Assembly (NCBI GenBank): GCA_036278255.1
Contig: DASULK010000034.1
Location: 33,728-97,727, forward strand
Source: DASULK01 sp036278255
GTDB taxonomy: Bacteria > Actinomycetota > Actinomycetes > Mycobacteriales > Micromonosporaceae
Length of the DNA: 64,000 bases
Reading direction: 5' to 3'
Shown: positions 14,814-26,526 of the stretch, piece by piece
Numbering within the stretch: the first letter of the stretch is position 1
Layout: each line of letters begins with the position of its first letter
The notes under the pieces: model-generated
What the model saw: the letters and a program-made list of their open reading frames with translations, nothing else
Database searches by the model: none
Told to the model about the DNA's origin: nothing
Position numbers and translations under genes: made by a program

Positions 14814-16772
14814 TCAGGAGACCATCGAGCCGACGACCGGCTTGGTGAGCAGCGCCGACTGGTTGCGCTGGATCCCCGGGTCCAGGGTGCGGGCGACGAA
14901 GATCGCATGCCAGATGCAGAAGATGAGCACCGTCCAGACCTTGCGGGAGTGGTCGGCCTCCTGCCGCTTGTGCTCCTCCAGCAGCCGCAGCGCGTACGAC
15001 AGGTCGAGCAGTTCGCCAGCGCCGGAGTTGGCGAGAATGTCCCGCGCCCACTCGTACATCTCGTTCCGCAGCCAGACCCGCGTGGGGGTCGGGAAGCCGA
15101 GTTTGCGCCGGTCGACGATGGCCGGTGGCACGACCTCCCGTAGCGCCTGACGCATGGCGAACTTGGTGGCGTCGGAGCGGGGCGGCAGTTTCAGGTCGAC
15201 CGGCACGGTGGCCGCCACGTCGAAGACCTCCCGGTCCAGGAACGGGGCCCGCACCTCCAGGGAGTTCGCCATGGAGATCCGGTCGGCCTTGACCAGGATG
15301 TCGCCGCGCAGCCAGGTGTAGAGGTCGACGTACTGCATCTTGGTCACGTCGTCGAGCTCCGCGCACTCGGCGTAGATCGGGGCGGTGACGTCGGTGTAGC
15401 GCACCGAGGGGTCGTAGTGGCGCAGCAGCTTCCGCTTCTCCTCCTCGGTGAACATCCGCGCGTTGCCGTAGTAGCGCTCCTCGATCGGGGTGGTGCCCCG
15501 CTCCAGGAAGCTCTTGCCCTTGACTCCCTGCGGAATGACCTTGGACATCACCCGCAACCCCTTCTGCATAGGGTCGGGCAGATTGTTGACCGCGTTGAGC
15601 GACAGCGGCTCGCGGTAGATGGTGTAGCCGCCAAAGAACTCGTCGGCTCCCTCACCGGAGAGCGCGACGGTGACGTGCTCGGCCGCTTTCTTCGCCACGA
15701 AGTAGAGCGGGACCAGGGCCGGGTCCGCCACCGGGTCGTCCAGATGCCAGACGATCTTCGGCAGGGCGTCCATCATGTCCTGCGGCCCGATCTTGGTGGG
15801 GATCGTGGTGACCTCCAGGTGCCGGGCGGACTCCTGGGCCACGTCGATCTCGGAGTAGCCGGGTACGTCGTAGCCGACGGTGAAGGTGAGGATGTTGGGG
15901 TTGAACTCTCGGGCCAGCGCCACCACCGCGGTGGAGTCGATGCCGCTGGAGAGGAAAGATCCGACCGGCACGTCGGCGCGCATGTGCAGCCGTACACTCT
16001 CCCGCAGCGATTCGCGGATGCGCTCGTAGAGCTTGTTCGGGTCGTCCACGGGGGTGGGGCGGAAGACGGGCCGGTACCACCGCCGTGTCTGCATCCGGCT
16101 CCCCGGCATCCAGGTGAAACACTCCCCCGACCCGAGGCGTTTGATCTCGTGATGCAGGGTGCCCGGCTCCGGCACGTACTGCAACGTCAGGTAGTGCGAC
16201 AGGTTGGCCATGTCGACGCCGGCGTCGCCGCTCTGCGCCGCGCGGGAGAACGGCAGCAGCGCCTTCTTCTCCGACGCCAGGTAGAGGCCGTCAGCTGTCT
16301 CCAGGTAGTGCAGCGGCTTGATGCCGTAGTTGTCGCGGGCACCGAAGACACGACGCCCCAGCCGGTCCCAGATGACGAATGCGAACATGCCGCGCAGCCG
16401 GGTCAGCACCTGCTCACCCCAGTGGTGGAACCCGGCGGCGATCACCTCGGCGTCACCCTGTGTGGCGAACTGGGCCCCGAATTCGCGCATCAGCTCCGCG
16501 CGCAGCTCGACATAGTTGTATATCGCGCCGTTGAAGATCAACACGTAGCGCCCGTCCGCGTACTGCAGCGGCTCCCGGCTGAAGGCCACGTCGATGACCG
16601 CCAGCCGTTTGTATCCGAACACCGCGTCGGTCCCACCGTCCGGTGCGGCGATCACCTCCACTGCGGTCTCGTCCGGTCCGCGGTGGTGCAGGTATTCCAA
16701 TGCATAGGCGATCGCGTCGCGGTGCGCGCCGGCGTCGCCGCGCGCGCTGAAATAGGCCAGGAGTCCGCACAT
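14814..16772 (-). CDS. asnB: Glutamine-hydrolysing asparagine synthase family amidotransferase (LtsA/AsnB type)
   Basis: The 652-residue protein begins MCGLLAYFS, so Cys2 becomes the N-terminal nucleophile of a class II glutaminase. The glutaminase domain includes LHHRGPDE and the IFNGAIYNY loop. The synthetase domain has the PPi-loop LSSGIDSTAVVAL near residue 270 and GEGADEFFGGY. The length and layout match actinobacterial AsnB/LtsA, known in Corynebacterium and mycobacteria to amidate meso-diaminopimelate of peptidoglycan rather than make free asparagine. That specific role is an inference from family and size. The start must be at 16772 because the Cys has to follow Met. Confidence 0.9.
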   Translation of the reverse strand: MCGLLAYFSARGDAGAHRDAIAYALEYLHHRGPDETAVEVIAAPDGGTDAVFGYKRLAVIDVAFSREPLQYADGRYVLIFNGAIYNYVELRAELMREFGAQFATQGDAEVIAAGFHHWGEQVLTRLRGMFAFVIWDRLGRRVFGARDNYGIKPLHYLETADGLYLASEKKALLPFSRAAQSGDAGVDMANLSHYLTLQYVPEPGTLHHEIKRLGSGECFTWMPGSRMQTRRWYRPVFRPTPVDDPNKLYERIRESLRESVRLHMRADVPVGSFLSSGIDSTAVVALAREFNPNILTFTVGYDVPGYSEIDVAQESARHLEVTTIPTKIGPQDMMDALPKIVWHLDDPVADPALVPLYFVAKKAAEHVTVALSGEGADEFFGGYTIYREPLSLNAVNNLPDPMQKGLRVMSKVIPQGVKGKSFLERGTTPIEERYYGNARMFTEEEKRKLLRHYDPSVRYTDVTAPIYAECAELDDVTKMQYVDLYTWLRGDILVKADRISMANSLEVRAPFLDREVFDVAATVPVDLKLPPRSDATKFAMRQALREVVPPAIVDRRKLGFPTPTRVWLRNEMYEWARDILANSGAGELLDLSYALRLLEEHKRQEADHSRKVWTVLIFCIWHAIFVARTLDPGIQRNQSALLTKPVVGSMVS

Positions 16773-16889
16773 GGTAGTCATCTTTCCACGACGGACCCCG
16801 TCGCGTGCCGCCGCCGCGGTAGCGCGGATGCGGATCCGGCCCCGCCCCCGGTACGGTCTGAGAATCAACCGGTACGGAAGGAGCGTGTC

Positions 16890-18392
16890 ATGGGCGACGA
16901 GAAGATCATGGCCGGCGAGGAGAATGTCGGCGTCACTCCCGAGGCGCGCACCGAATCCCACGATCCGGATTTTCCGGAGGCGTTCCTGCAGTTCATGCGG
17001 GACGGCTGGCGGGATGTCGAGTTGACGGTCAGCCCCCGCCCAGAGGTGCCGAATTACGCCAAGCGGCGGGCGGCGCTGTCGGCGGCGTTCGCCGGCGAGA
17101 CGCTGGTGGTCCCCACCGGGCCCATGAAGGTACGCGCCAACGACACCGAGTACCGCTTCCGTCCGGGCAGCGATTTTGCGTACCTGACCGGCGACCACGA
17201 CCCGGACAGCGTGCTCGTGCTGCACCCGGCCGGCTCGGGACACGATGCCGTCCTCTACACCCGGCCGCCCTCGTCACGGAAGTCCGACGAGTTCTTCCGC
17301 TCTCGTGACGGTGAGCTATGGGTGGGCCGACGGCAGACGTTGACGGAGAAGTCGACGGAGCTGGGCCTGCGGACGGCCCCGCTGGCGGAGCTGGAGTCGG
17401 TGCTGGCCAACTGCGCCCCGGCGCGGACCCGGGTGCTGCGCGGCCTCGACGCGCGGGTCGACACGGCCGTGCTGCCGTATGAGAAGAGGGCTTCGGGCGA
17501 CGAGTTCGGCCGGGACCGCGAACTGGCCGCGGTGATCGCCGAGATGAAGCTGCTCAAGGATGAGTGGGAGATCGCCCAGCTGCAGACGGCGATCGACGCC
17601 ACCATCCTCGGTTTCGAGGACGTGGCCCGCGTGCTGCCGGCCGACCGGGGCGTATCCGAGCGGCTGTTGGAAGGGATCTTCGCGCTGCGTGCCCGCCACG
17701 ACGGTAACGATGTCGGCTACGGCTCGATCGTCGGATCCGGGCGCAACGCCACGATCCTCCACTGGGTCCGCAACAACGGCACCACCCGCCCCGGTGAGCT
17801 GCTGCTAATGGACATGGGGGTGGAGGGCCACCACCTCTACACCGCCGACATCACTCGTACCCTGCCGGTCTCGGGGACCTTCACCCCGCTGCAGCGGCAG
17901 GTCTACGACATCGTCTGCGCCTCCCAGCAGGCCGGAATGGACTTCATCCGGCCGGGGGTGAAGTTCAAGGACGTGCACGACACCTGCATGCGGGTGCTCG
18001 CCGAGGGGCTCGCCGATCTCGGCGTGCTGCCGGTCAGCGTGGACGAGGCGATGTCGCGGGACTCGATGCTCTACCGGCGGTGGACGCTGCACGGGTTCGG
18101 CCACATGCTCGGCATCGACGTGCACGACTGCGCGCAGGCCCGCAAGGAGAACTACCGGGACGGGGTGCTCGGCGAGGGCTATGTGCTGACCGTGGAGCCG
18201 GGCCTGTATTTCCAGCCGGAGGACGAGCTGGTGCCGGAGGAGTTGCGCGGCATCGGCATCCGGATCGAGGATGACGTGCTGGTTACGGCGGACGGCGCGG
18301 TCAATCTCTCCGCCGGGCTGCCGCGCCGATCCGACGAGGTGGAGGCGTGGATGGCCGCCCAGCGCGAGGCCGGCCCCCGCCTGCCCAGCTGA
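16890..18392 (+). CDS. pepP: Aminopeptidase P family metallopeptidase
   Basis: The protein has 500 residues: an N-terminal creatinase-like domain (about 50-190) and a C-terminal pita-bread M24 domain. The metal ligands are visible as MDMG, TADITRT, GFGHMLGIDVHD, TVEPGLYF and IRIEDDV. It probably removes N-terminal residues preceding proline. The ATG at 16890 has AAGGAG seven bases upstream; the open frame continues far upstream, but that part is antisense to asnB and lacks a leader. The first 30 residues are acidic and variable, as in actinobacterial relatives. It is divergent from asnB. Confidence 0.92.
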   Translation: MGDEKIMAGEENVGVTPEARTESHDPDFPEAFLQFMRDGWRDVELTVSPRPEVPNYAKRRAALSAAFAGETLVVPTGPMKVRANDTEYRFRPGSDFAYLTGDHDPDSVLVLHPAGSGHDAVLYTRPPSSRKSDEFFRSRDGELWVGRRQTLTEKSTELGLRTAPLAELESVLANCAPARTRVLRGLDARVDTAVLPYEKRASGDEFGRDRELAAVIAEMKLLKDEWEIAQLQTAIDATILGFEDVARVLPADRGVSERLLEGIFALRARHDGNDVGYGSIVGSGRNATILHWVRNNGTTRPGELLLMDMGVEGHHLYTADITRTLPVSGTFTPLQRQVYDIVCASQQAGMDFIRPGVKFKDVHDTCMRVLAEGLADLGVLPVSVDEAMSRDSMLYRRWTLHGFGHMLGIDVHDCAQARKENYRDGVLGEGYVLTVEPGLYFQPEDELVPEELRGIGIRIEDDVLVTADGAVNLSAGLPRRSDEVEAWMAAQREAGPRLPS

Positions 18393-18403
18393 TGCCCGAC
18401 CGA

Positions 18404-18448
18404 TTCTTGGCGAGTTTTTGTTCGCTACTGACGGAAACTCGCCAAGAA
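18404..18448. repeat. Palindromic element, left copy flanking the DUF559 gene
   Basis: Arms TTCTTGGCGAGTTT (18404-18417) and AAACTCGCCAAGAA (18435-18448) are perfect 14-base inverted repeats around a 17-base loop. The whole 46-base unit differs from the right copy at 19498-19546 at only about four internal positions plus the end, so the two are also direct repeats. It starts 12 bases after the pepP stop. Confidence 0.75.
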
Positions 18449-18557
18449 CCACGCCTTGCGCGGCGAGTAGGACACCTTGACACTCGGTTGGGTGCCTCTC
18501 ACTCCGAACCAGCGACCGCGCCCGCACGCTCCAGATGGCCGCACCCAACCTGGGCGG

Positions 18558-19499
18558 ATGCCTCGTGACGACGATGAGGCCTTCGACTGGCTCCTCTTCG
18601 AGCAGTCGAGTGTCGTCACCAGTCGTCAGGCGGTTGATGCGCTCGGCGAGGGTACCGTACGCGGATTGATCCGGTCGGGGCGCTGGCGCTCGATCTGCCG
18701 CGGAGTGCTGCTTGCCGGCAACGGCCGGCTGACCCGGGACCAGCAGCTCTGGGTGGCGGTGCTGGCGGCGGGCTCGGGTGCCGTGCTGGCCGGCGCCACC
18801 GCCGCCGCGGAAGCGGGGGTACGCGGACTGCGGCGGGAACCACTGCACGTGCTCGTGCCCGCTAGCCGGCACGCGTCGGCCACCCTGCGGCGGCTGTCCC
18901 TTGACATGTCGGCGGTGGTGGTGCGTCGCACGACAATCCTGCCGGACGCCCATCTCCAGATGGGCAGGCCGATGCGCACCACGACCGGGCGGGCCTTGGC
19001 CGATGCTGCGGCGTGGGCACGCGGCGACGACGAGGCGAGAACCGTGCTGGCCGCCGGTTGCCAGCAGCGGCGGGTCACCCCGCAGGAGATCCGCGAGGTT
19101 GTCGCGCTGTTACCGAAGCTACGGCGGCGATCGCTGATCCTGCGCACGCTGGACGACATCGAGGGCGGCGCGCAGGCACTGTCCGAACTCGACTTCGTGC
19201 GGCTGTGCCGTCGGTACGGGCTCCCCATGCCTGATTTGCAGGAGAAGCGGACGGACGCGACCGGCCGCACCCGCTACCTTGACGCGTACTGGCGGAAGTG
19301 GCGGCTACACGTCGAGGTCGACGGCGCACACCACATGGACGTCCGGCACTGGGCCGCGGACATGCGGCGGCAGAACGAGGTCTGGATCGCCGGTGACCGC
19401 ATTTTGCGGTTCCCGGCGTGGCTGGTGCGCGCCCGACCGACCGAGGTGGCCGACCAACTACGCGCCGCGCTTGAAGCCGCCGGATGGAAGGGCCAGTGA
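18558..19499 (+). CDS. AbiEi-like winged helix plus DUF559 nuclease-like protein
   Basis: The 313-residue protein has an N-terminal winged-helix segment (FEQSSVVTSRQAVDALGEG, then LIRSGRWRSICRGVLLAG). This resembles the antitoxin domain of type IV AbiEi proteins. A middle helical region and a C-terminal DUF559 domain follow, with YLDAYW and LHVEVDGAHH giving the Asp and Glu-x-Asp of a Vsr-like PD-(D/E)xK nuclease. No partner toxin gene is adjacent. I start it at ATG 18558; an inverted repeat (18486-18495 with 18541-18550) lies just before. The stop TGA is the first part of the right palindrome, so gene and repeat abut exactly. Confidence 0.8.
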   Translation: MPRDDDEAFDWLLFEQSSVVTSRQAVDALGEGTVRGLIRSGRWRSICRGVLLAGNGRLTRDQQLWVAVLAAGSGAVLAGATAAAEAGVRGLRREPLHVLVPASRHASATLRRLSLDMSAVVVRRTTILPDAHLQMGRPMRTTTGRALADAAAWARGDDEARTVLAAGCQQRRVTPQEIREVVALLPKLRRRSLILRTLDDIEGGAQALSELDFVRLCRRYGLPMPDLQEKRTDATGRTRYLDAYWRKWRLHVEVDGAHHMDVRHWAADMRRQNEVWIAGDRILRFPAWLVRARPTEVADQLRAALEAAGWKGQ

Positions 19500-19546
19500 T
19501 TCTTGGCGAGTTTCCGTTCGATACGGACGGAAACTCGCCAAGAATC
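19498..19546. repeat. Palindromic element, right copy flanking the DUF559 gene
   Basis: GATTCTTGGCGAGTTTCCGT (19498-19517) pairs perfectly with its inverse at 19527-19546: 20 base pairs around a nine-base loop. It begins inside the DUF559 stop codon. It matches the left copy at 18403-18448 over 46 bases with a few changes, which keep or extend the pairing. It may also act as a terminator, but has no U-tract. Confidence 0.8.
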
Positions 19547-19598
19547 AGACGACGAATGGTGGTATGGGCGAGCGGTGCGGCAGATTCGCTACCGGCAG

Positions 19599-20592
19599 AT
19601 GGCGCAGATCCTGTAAGAGCAGGGCATCCAGGGCGCCCAGGTGGCGTTCACGCGCAACGGCGAGACCGAGTTCCAATACCACGGGGTCGTGAGCGCGGCG
19701 ACGAACATCACGGTCACGCCCAACACCATCTTCGATGGCTGCCTCACTCACCAAGGTCATCGGCGCGTACACCGTCCTGCGACTGATGGAGCGTGGTGTC
19801 CTCGACCTCGACACGCCCCTCTCGGCATACGTCGACTCGCCGCGCCTGGCCGGGGACTCGCCCTGCCGGCGAGTCACGGCGCGGATGGTTTTCAACCACG
19901 CCACCGGATTCCCGGACTGGGCGATCTCGCCGGACAACCCGGCCCCGGACACAATGCCGCTGACCACGTCGTTCGAACCCGGCACCGGTTGGTCGTACTC
20001 CGGAGAAGGCTTCTACTACCACAGAAGGCGGTTGAGGCGATCCTCGGCCGGCCGTTCGGCGACGTCCTTCGCGAAGAGGTCCTCGAGCCGTTCGGAATGC
20101 TCAGCAGCAGCCTGGTCATCCGGCCCGAACACGAGGCTGTCACCGCTAGCGGGCACCAGGCCGACGACACGGTGCTGCCCGCGAGCAACTACACCAACGC
20201 CAACGTGGCATACACCTTGCTCACCACCGCCCGGGATTACGACACCTTCATTCACCGGGCACTACTCGACGGCGAGGGCCTGACCACGGCTTCGCGCAAC
20301 CTGATGTTCACCGCATCGGGGAGCGCCAAACGCGCGACTCATCCGAGCAGCGCCGACCCGTACCTCGAATGGGGCCTCGGCATCGGGCTTCAGCGCAACG
20401 AGAAGGGAACAGCCATCTGGCACTGGGGGGACAACGGCCCGTTCAAGGCGTTCTTCATCGCCTTCCCGGACTGTGGCGAGAGTGTTGTCATCTTCACGAA
20501 CAACCAGAACGGGCTCTATCTCCTTCGAGCAGATCATGAAGACGTTCCTGGGCGAGCAGACCTTCCACGCCATCAGGTGGGTGCTGGACTGA
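19599..20592 (+). pseudogene. Decayed class C beta-lactamase-like serine hydrolase
   Basis: Pieces of one serine hydrolase lie in two alternating frames. Frame A gives MAQIL, an in-frame TAA, then EQGIQGAQVAFTRNGETEFQ up to NTIF. Frame B gives AASLTKVIGAYTVLRLMERG with the S-x-x-K active site, through WSYSGEGFYY, the Tyr motif. Frame A resumes at KAVEAILGRPFGDVL and runs to IWHWGDNGPFK, the HxG motif. Frame B ends with SFEQIMKTFLGEQTFHAI and TGA at 20592. There are thus one nonsense and three frameshift changes, so a functional product is not expected. It lies directly behind the DUF559 element. Confidence 0.8.
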
Positions 20593-20724
20593 TCACGCCG
20601 GTCGCGTTGCCATTCTCGAGCGCCACCGGTGAGGCGGGACGCTCGCGTCTCGGCCGGGCGACGCGCCGCAGCGAGCTCAACATATAAGTGGCGGCTCGGC
20701 TTGCGGCGCGATCTACTCCTGTCC

Positions 20725-21321
20725 GTGCCTGAACTCATCCCACCAACCGAGCGGGTCCGCGCCTCGTTCCTCGCCGCGATGGCGGAGTTCCGTTCCGAAG
20801 GGCGCGGGGACCGCCAGGACCAGACGATGATCGGCGCTGAGATACGCAACCACGGTCCGACGTGGGCCACACCAGACGGCTTCGCCCGCTTCGTCGCCGA
20901 GCTGCGCGGACAAGCCCTGGAGGAGACCCCGCGCCCGGAGCACTGGGTTCCGTCAACCACCCTGTGGTGGGTCGACGGCGACGAATACCTCGGCCGGATC
21001 GCCATCCGCCATCGGCTCACGCCATCGTTGCTTGATGTCGGCGGTCACATCGGATTCGATGTACGACCGGCTGCCCGACGGCGAGGACATGCGACGGCGA
21101 TGCTCGCCGCGGCACTGCCGGTTGCCCGCGGCCTCGGCATCGATCCGACCCTGGTGACCTGCGACGAGGAAAACTTTGCCTCCCGCCGGGTCATCGAGCG
21201 CAACGGCGGAGTGCTGGAGGACAAGCGCCAAGGAAAGCTACGTTTCTGGGTACCGACCGGCACCGGGGCCCGGCCGTTTGCGGCGGCGCCGATACGGACG
21301 GTGGCCGGCCGTGACGAGTGA
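20725..21321 (+). CDS. GNAT family N-acetyltransferase
   Basis: The 198-residue protein has the GNAT acetyl-CoA motif A in modified form: GFDVRPAARRRGHATAMLAA near residues 110-130, followed by CDEENFASRRVIERNGG, which is typical of the C-terminal half. The pattern resembles acetyltransferases of small molecules or ribosomal-protein-like targets. I start it at GTG 20725 (VPELIPPTER) because relatives begin near there; no good Shine-Dalgarno is seen. It overlaps the next GNAT gene by 11 bases. Confidence 0.75.
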   Translation: MPELIPPTERVRASFLAAMAEFRSEGRGDRQDQTMIGAEIRNHGPTWATPDGFARFVAELRGQALEETPRPEHWVPSTTLWWVDGDEYLGRIAIRHRLTPSLLDVGGHIGFDVRPAARRRGHATAMLAAALPVARGLGIDPTLVTCDEENFASRRVIERNGGVLEDKRQGKLRFWVPTGTGARPFAAAPIRTVAGRDE

Positions 21322-21775
21322 CGCTCTGATGTTCCGGCGGGCCACTTCGCCGGACAGCGCTGCGGTGGCCGAGGTGTGGTTGCGCTCGTACGCCGCGGCG
21401 CTGCCGACGGTCCGCCGGACGCACTCCGACGACGCGGTACGGGCCTGGATCATCGACGTGGTCGTACCGGACCTTGAGACGTGGGTTGCCGTCGCCGAGG
21501 CGACCGTGGTCGGCATGATGGTGCTGCACGGTGACTGGTTGGAGCAGCTGTATCTGGATCCGCCGTGGCGCGGCCAGGGCGTCGGCGACGGGTTCGTCGA
21601 CCTGGCCAAGCAGCGCCGCCCGGACGGCCTGCAACTGTGGACTTTCCAGGTCAACGGCCCGGCGCGGCGGTTCTACGAGCGGCACGGTTTCGTAGCGGTC
21701 GAGGAGACCGACGGTTCGGGCAACGAGGAGCGCGAGCCCGCCGTCCGGTACGTGTGGCGGCCAGTAGCGGCGTGA
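21311..21775 (+). CDS. GNAT family N-acetyltransferase
   Basis: The protein has 154 residues. The start region MFRRATSPDSAAVAEVWLRS, the acetyl-CoA loop YLDPPWRGQGVGDGFVDLAK and the closing FYERHGFVAVEE are those of a GNAT enzyme. I start it at GTG 21311, which overlaps the end of the preceding GNAT gene and so suggests coupling. The substrate is unknown. Confidence 0.8.
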   Translation: MTSDALMFRRATSPDSAAVAEVWLRSYAAALPTVRRTHSDDAVRAWIIDVVVPDLETWVAVAEATVVGMMVLHGDWLEQLYLDPPWRGQGVGDGFVDLAKQRRPDGLQLWTFQVNGPARRFYERHGFVAVEETDGSGNEEREPAVRYVWRPVAA

Positions 21776-22190
21776 CCCGGCCTTCATTCCCAAGGCGACC
21801 GTGATCGGCTACATGATCGCCTGCAGCTGAACTGTTCGTGCTCCGGCGTGTCGTACTGCTGTGGTGCAGACGATCATGAGAGGTCGCGCGCCGAGCAGCA
21901 ACCGCCGCGGGCGGCGAGTGCCGGCGGCTTGGGGATCTCGCTCATGCCGGGTACGCCGACGTAGAACCACGAAGCGCCTCCTCCGAGCCGCGCGGGCAGG
22001 CAAGCTGAACGTGGTGAATCATGAGACGCACCTCCTAGCCGTCGAACCTGACATAGGGTTGCGCCGATAACAAGACGGACGTACGGTTTAATTCCGCGCC
22101 GAGTTGACTGGCGAGGTTGACCCCAGCAAGCGGCGCGACAGGCCGTACGAAAGACTGCTCTGGAAAGAACGCTGCATAAGGGGGTACGAC
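21776..22190. other. 415-base region upstream of acnA without a confident gene
   Basis: No gene of normal coding character is visible. The minus strand has a 23-codon frame (21874-21945) beginning MSEIPKPPALAARGG with a Cys-Cys pair, without a Shine-Dalgarno. The right half is the acnA leader and contains the candidate AcnR site at 22072-22089 and a CCGTACG half-site at 22136-22142. The base composition from 22000 to 22100 is lower in GC than in the neighbouring genes, as expected for a promoter. Confidence 0.5.
22072..22089. promoter_or_regulatory. Candidate AcnR operator upstream of acnA
   Basis: The 18-mer AAGACGGACGTACGGTTT matches 15 of 18 bases of AAGCCGTACGTACGGATT located before the acnR gene (28156-28173). 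The shared core ACGTACGG is centred on a palindrome. It lies about 100 bases before the acnA start codon. An aconitase repressor of the AcnR type binding both its own and the acn promoter would explain the match. Confidence 0.55.
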
Positions 22191-25034
<2,844 letters not shown>

Positions 25035-25040
25035 GTTGGT

Positions 25041-25085
25041 GAAGGAGGGCCCTTCCTGTTGCTTGCACAGGAAGGGCCCTCCTTC
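25041..25085 (+). terminator. Strong stem-loop after acnA (REP-like copy B)
   Basis: GAAGGAGGGCCCTTCCTGT (25041-25059) pairs with its exact inverse (25067-25085), 19 base pairs and a seven-base loop, starting six bases after the acnA stop. There is no U-tract. The sequence shares GGAAGGGCCC modules with the repeat at 3014-3075, so it is probably a dispersed palindrome recruited as a terminator. Confidence 0.75.
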
Positions 25086-25213
25086 CGCAGCCTGGCCACC
25101 ACCCGTGACGTTGGGACGGCGGCGTCGGTTCGGCGCGGGCACCCCTGCTCGCCGCATTCCGGTGCCATCCTCTCCGGTCTTGATCGGCACCGGCACGTTC
25201 GTAAGATCCGTTC

Positions 25214-26080
25214 ATGGCCTCCTTCGATGAGTTCTCCAGCGCCGCCGGGTTCTCCAGTGCCGCTGGCGACGGCACGGTCGTCGATTGCCACGTTCACCTG
25301 CTGCCGGGGCGGCTCGGCGAGTCGGTACGCCGCTTCTTCGACAACCATCTCGACGGACCCCTCGTCTACCCCAACGACCACGCCGTCACCCTGCAAGCCC
25401 TCGCCTCAGCCGGGATCAGCGAAGCTTGGAACCTTCCGTACGCACACCGGCCGCACGTCGCCGAGGGCCTCAACAAGGCCAGCGCGCAGCTGGCCGCCGC
25501 GCCTCCCCATCCGTCCATCCAGATCATCGGCGGCGCGACCGTCCATCCAGCCGACGACAGTCCCGAACGCATCCTCGCCGAGGCGCTCGACACCCTCGGC
25601 CTGCGAGTGCTGAAACTGCACTGCTCCGTCGGCGACTTCGAAGTCGACGACCCTCGGCTGGACAAGCTATGGAAATTGGCCGAGAACCGGTCGGTCCCTA
25701 CCGTGATCCATGCCGGTCACCACATCTCCGGTGAGACTCACCAGGGCGAACTCGCTGCGCTTGAGAATGTCGCCAGGCGGTTCCCAGGCGTACCCCTGAT
25801 CATCGCCCACGCCGCCCATCCGAACACTGTCGAGGCAATGAAGCTGGTCGCCGCCTATCCGAACATCTACGCCGACCTCACCCCGCGCGTGATCGACCCG
25901 GTCGCCGTGACCGACGAGGATCTCGAGGCGCACGCCGACCGGTTCCTGCTCGGCACGGACGCACCCAACACCGGCCTCACCGCCGAGGCCTGCCTCTCTC
26001 GCCTGGATCGGCTTTCACCGGGCACCCGTGCGGCGATCCTGGCCGGCAATGCCCGACGCCTGCTGACGAACGCCAGGTAA
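25214..26080 (+). CDS. Amidohydrolase family protein (Amidohydro_2)
   Basis: The 288-residue protein is a TIM-barrel metal-dependent hydrolase. DCHVHL near residue 25 gives the first metal histidines, LKLHCSVGDFEVDDP the next strand, VIHAGH and IIAHAAHPN further histidines, and GTDAPN the catalytic aspartate near residue 255. This is the Amidohydro_2 group that includes decarboxylases and lactonases. It follows acnA after the stem-loop and is probably a separate transcription unit. The substrate is unknown. Confidence 0.85.
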   Translation: MASFDEFSSAAGFSSAAGDGTVVDCHVHLLPGRLGESVRRFFDNHLDGPLVYPNDHAVTLQALASAGISEAWNLPYAHRPHVAEGLNKASAQLAAAPPHPSIQIIGGATVHPADDSPERILAEALDTLGLRVLKLHCSVGDFEVDDPRLDKLWKLAENRSVPTVIHAGHHISGETHQGELAALENVARRFPGVPLIIAHAAHPNTVEAMKLVAAYPNIYADLTPRVIDPVAVTDEDLEAHADRFLLGTDAPNTGLTAEACLSRLDRLSPGTRAAILAGNARRLLTNAR

Positions 26081-26272
26081 GCCTCGACGGGCCCCTCCCA
26101 AGCCCACCGGGAAGGCGTCCTTCTGCCTGCCGAGGGCAGATCCTGCCCGAGTCGGTCCGATGGCCCGCCGTGACGACTCTGCGGGCCTGAACCGCCTGTC
26201 ATTCGCCGTCAGAGCGCGTCAACGGGCGGGAATCCGGGCGCGGCCACCCGGCGCTGTGTCAGGCTCGCAGCT

Positions 26273-26518
26273 ATGGACGACAGGACGATTCTGGATCGAA
26301 TCGGGGAACTGGTCGAGGAGGAGCACCGGCTGCGGGCAGAGGCACTGGCCGGTGGGAGCACCACGGAGGAGCAGCGGGCCCGGCTGAACACGCTGGAGGA
26401 GTCGCTGGACCAGTGCTGGGATCTGCTGCGCCGGCGCCGGGCCGCCCGCGCCGCCGGCGGTGATCCCAACGAGCGGCACCCGCGCACCCGGGAGCAGGTC
26501 GAGCGCTACCTTCAGTAG
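26273..26518 (+). CDS. DUF2630 family protein
   Basis: This small helical protein of 81 residues starts MDDRTILDRIGELVEEEHRL and has the diagnostic segment LEESLDQCWDLLRRRRAAR. This matches DUF2630, a short conserved actinobacterial family without known function. The heptad-like pattern suggests a coiled coil. It is convergent with the HAD gene with an eight-base gap. Confidence 0.88.
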   Translation: MDDRTILDRIGELVEEEHRLRAEALAGGSTTEEQRARLNTLEESLDQCWDLLRRRRAARAAGGDPNERHPRTREQVERYLQ

Positions 26519-26526
26519 CCACCCGC

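Noticed and set aside
15417..16889. Possible 491-residue N-terminal extension of aminopeptidase P
   Set aside because: The extension is antisense to asnB, and the ATG at 16890 has a good Shine-Dalgarno and matches the family N-terminus.
21874..21945. Minus-strand 23-codon frame starting MSEIPKPPALAARGG and ending with a Cys-Cys pair, resembling a small peptide precursor
   Set aside because: There is no Shine-Dalgarno before its ATG, the frame stays open upstream with no other good start, and no modifying enzyme is adjacent. An overlapping Arg-rich frame looks equally open, as expected by chance in GC-rich DNA.
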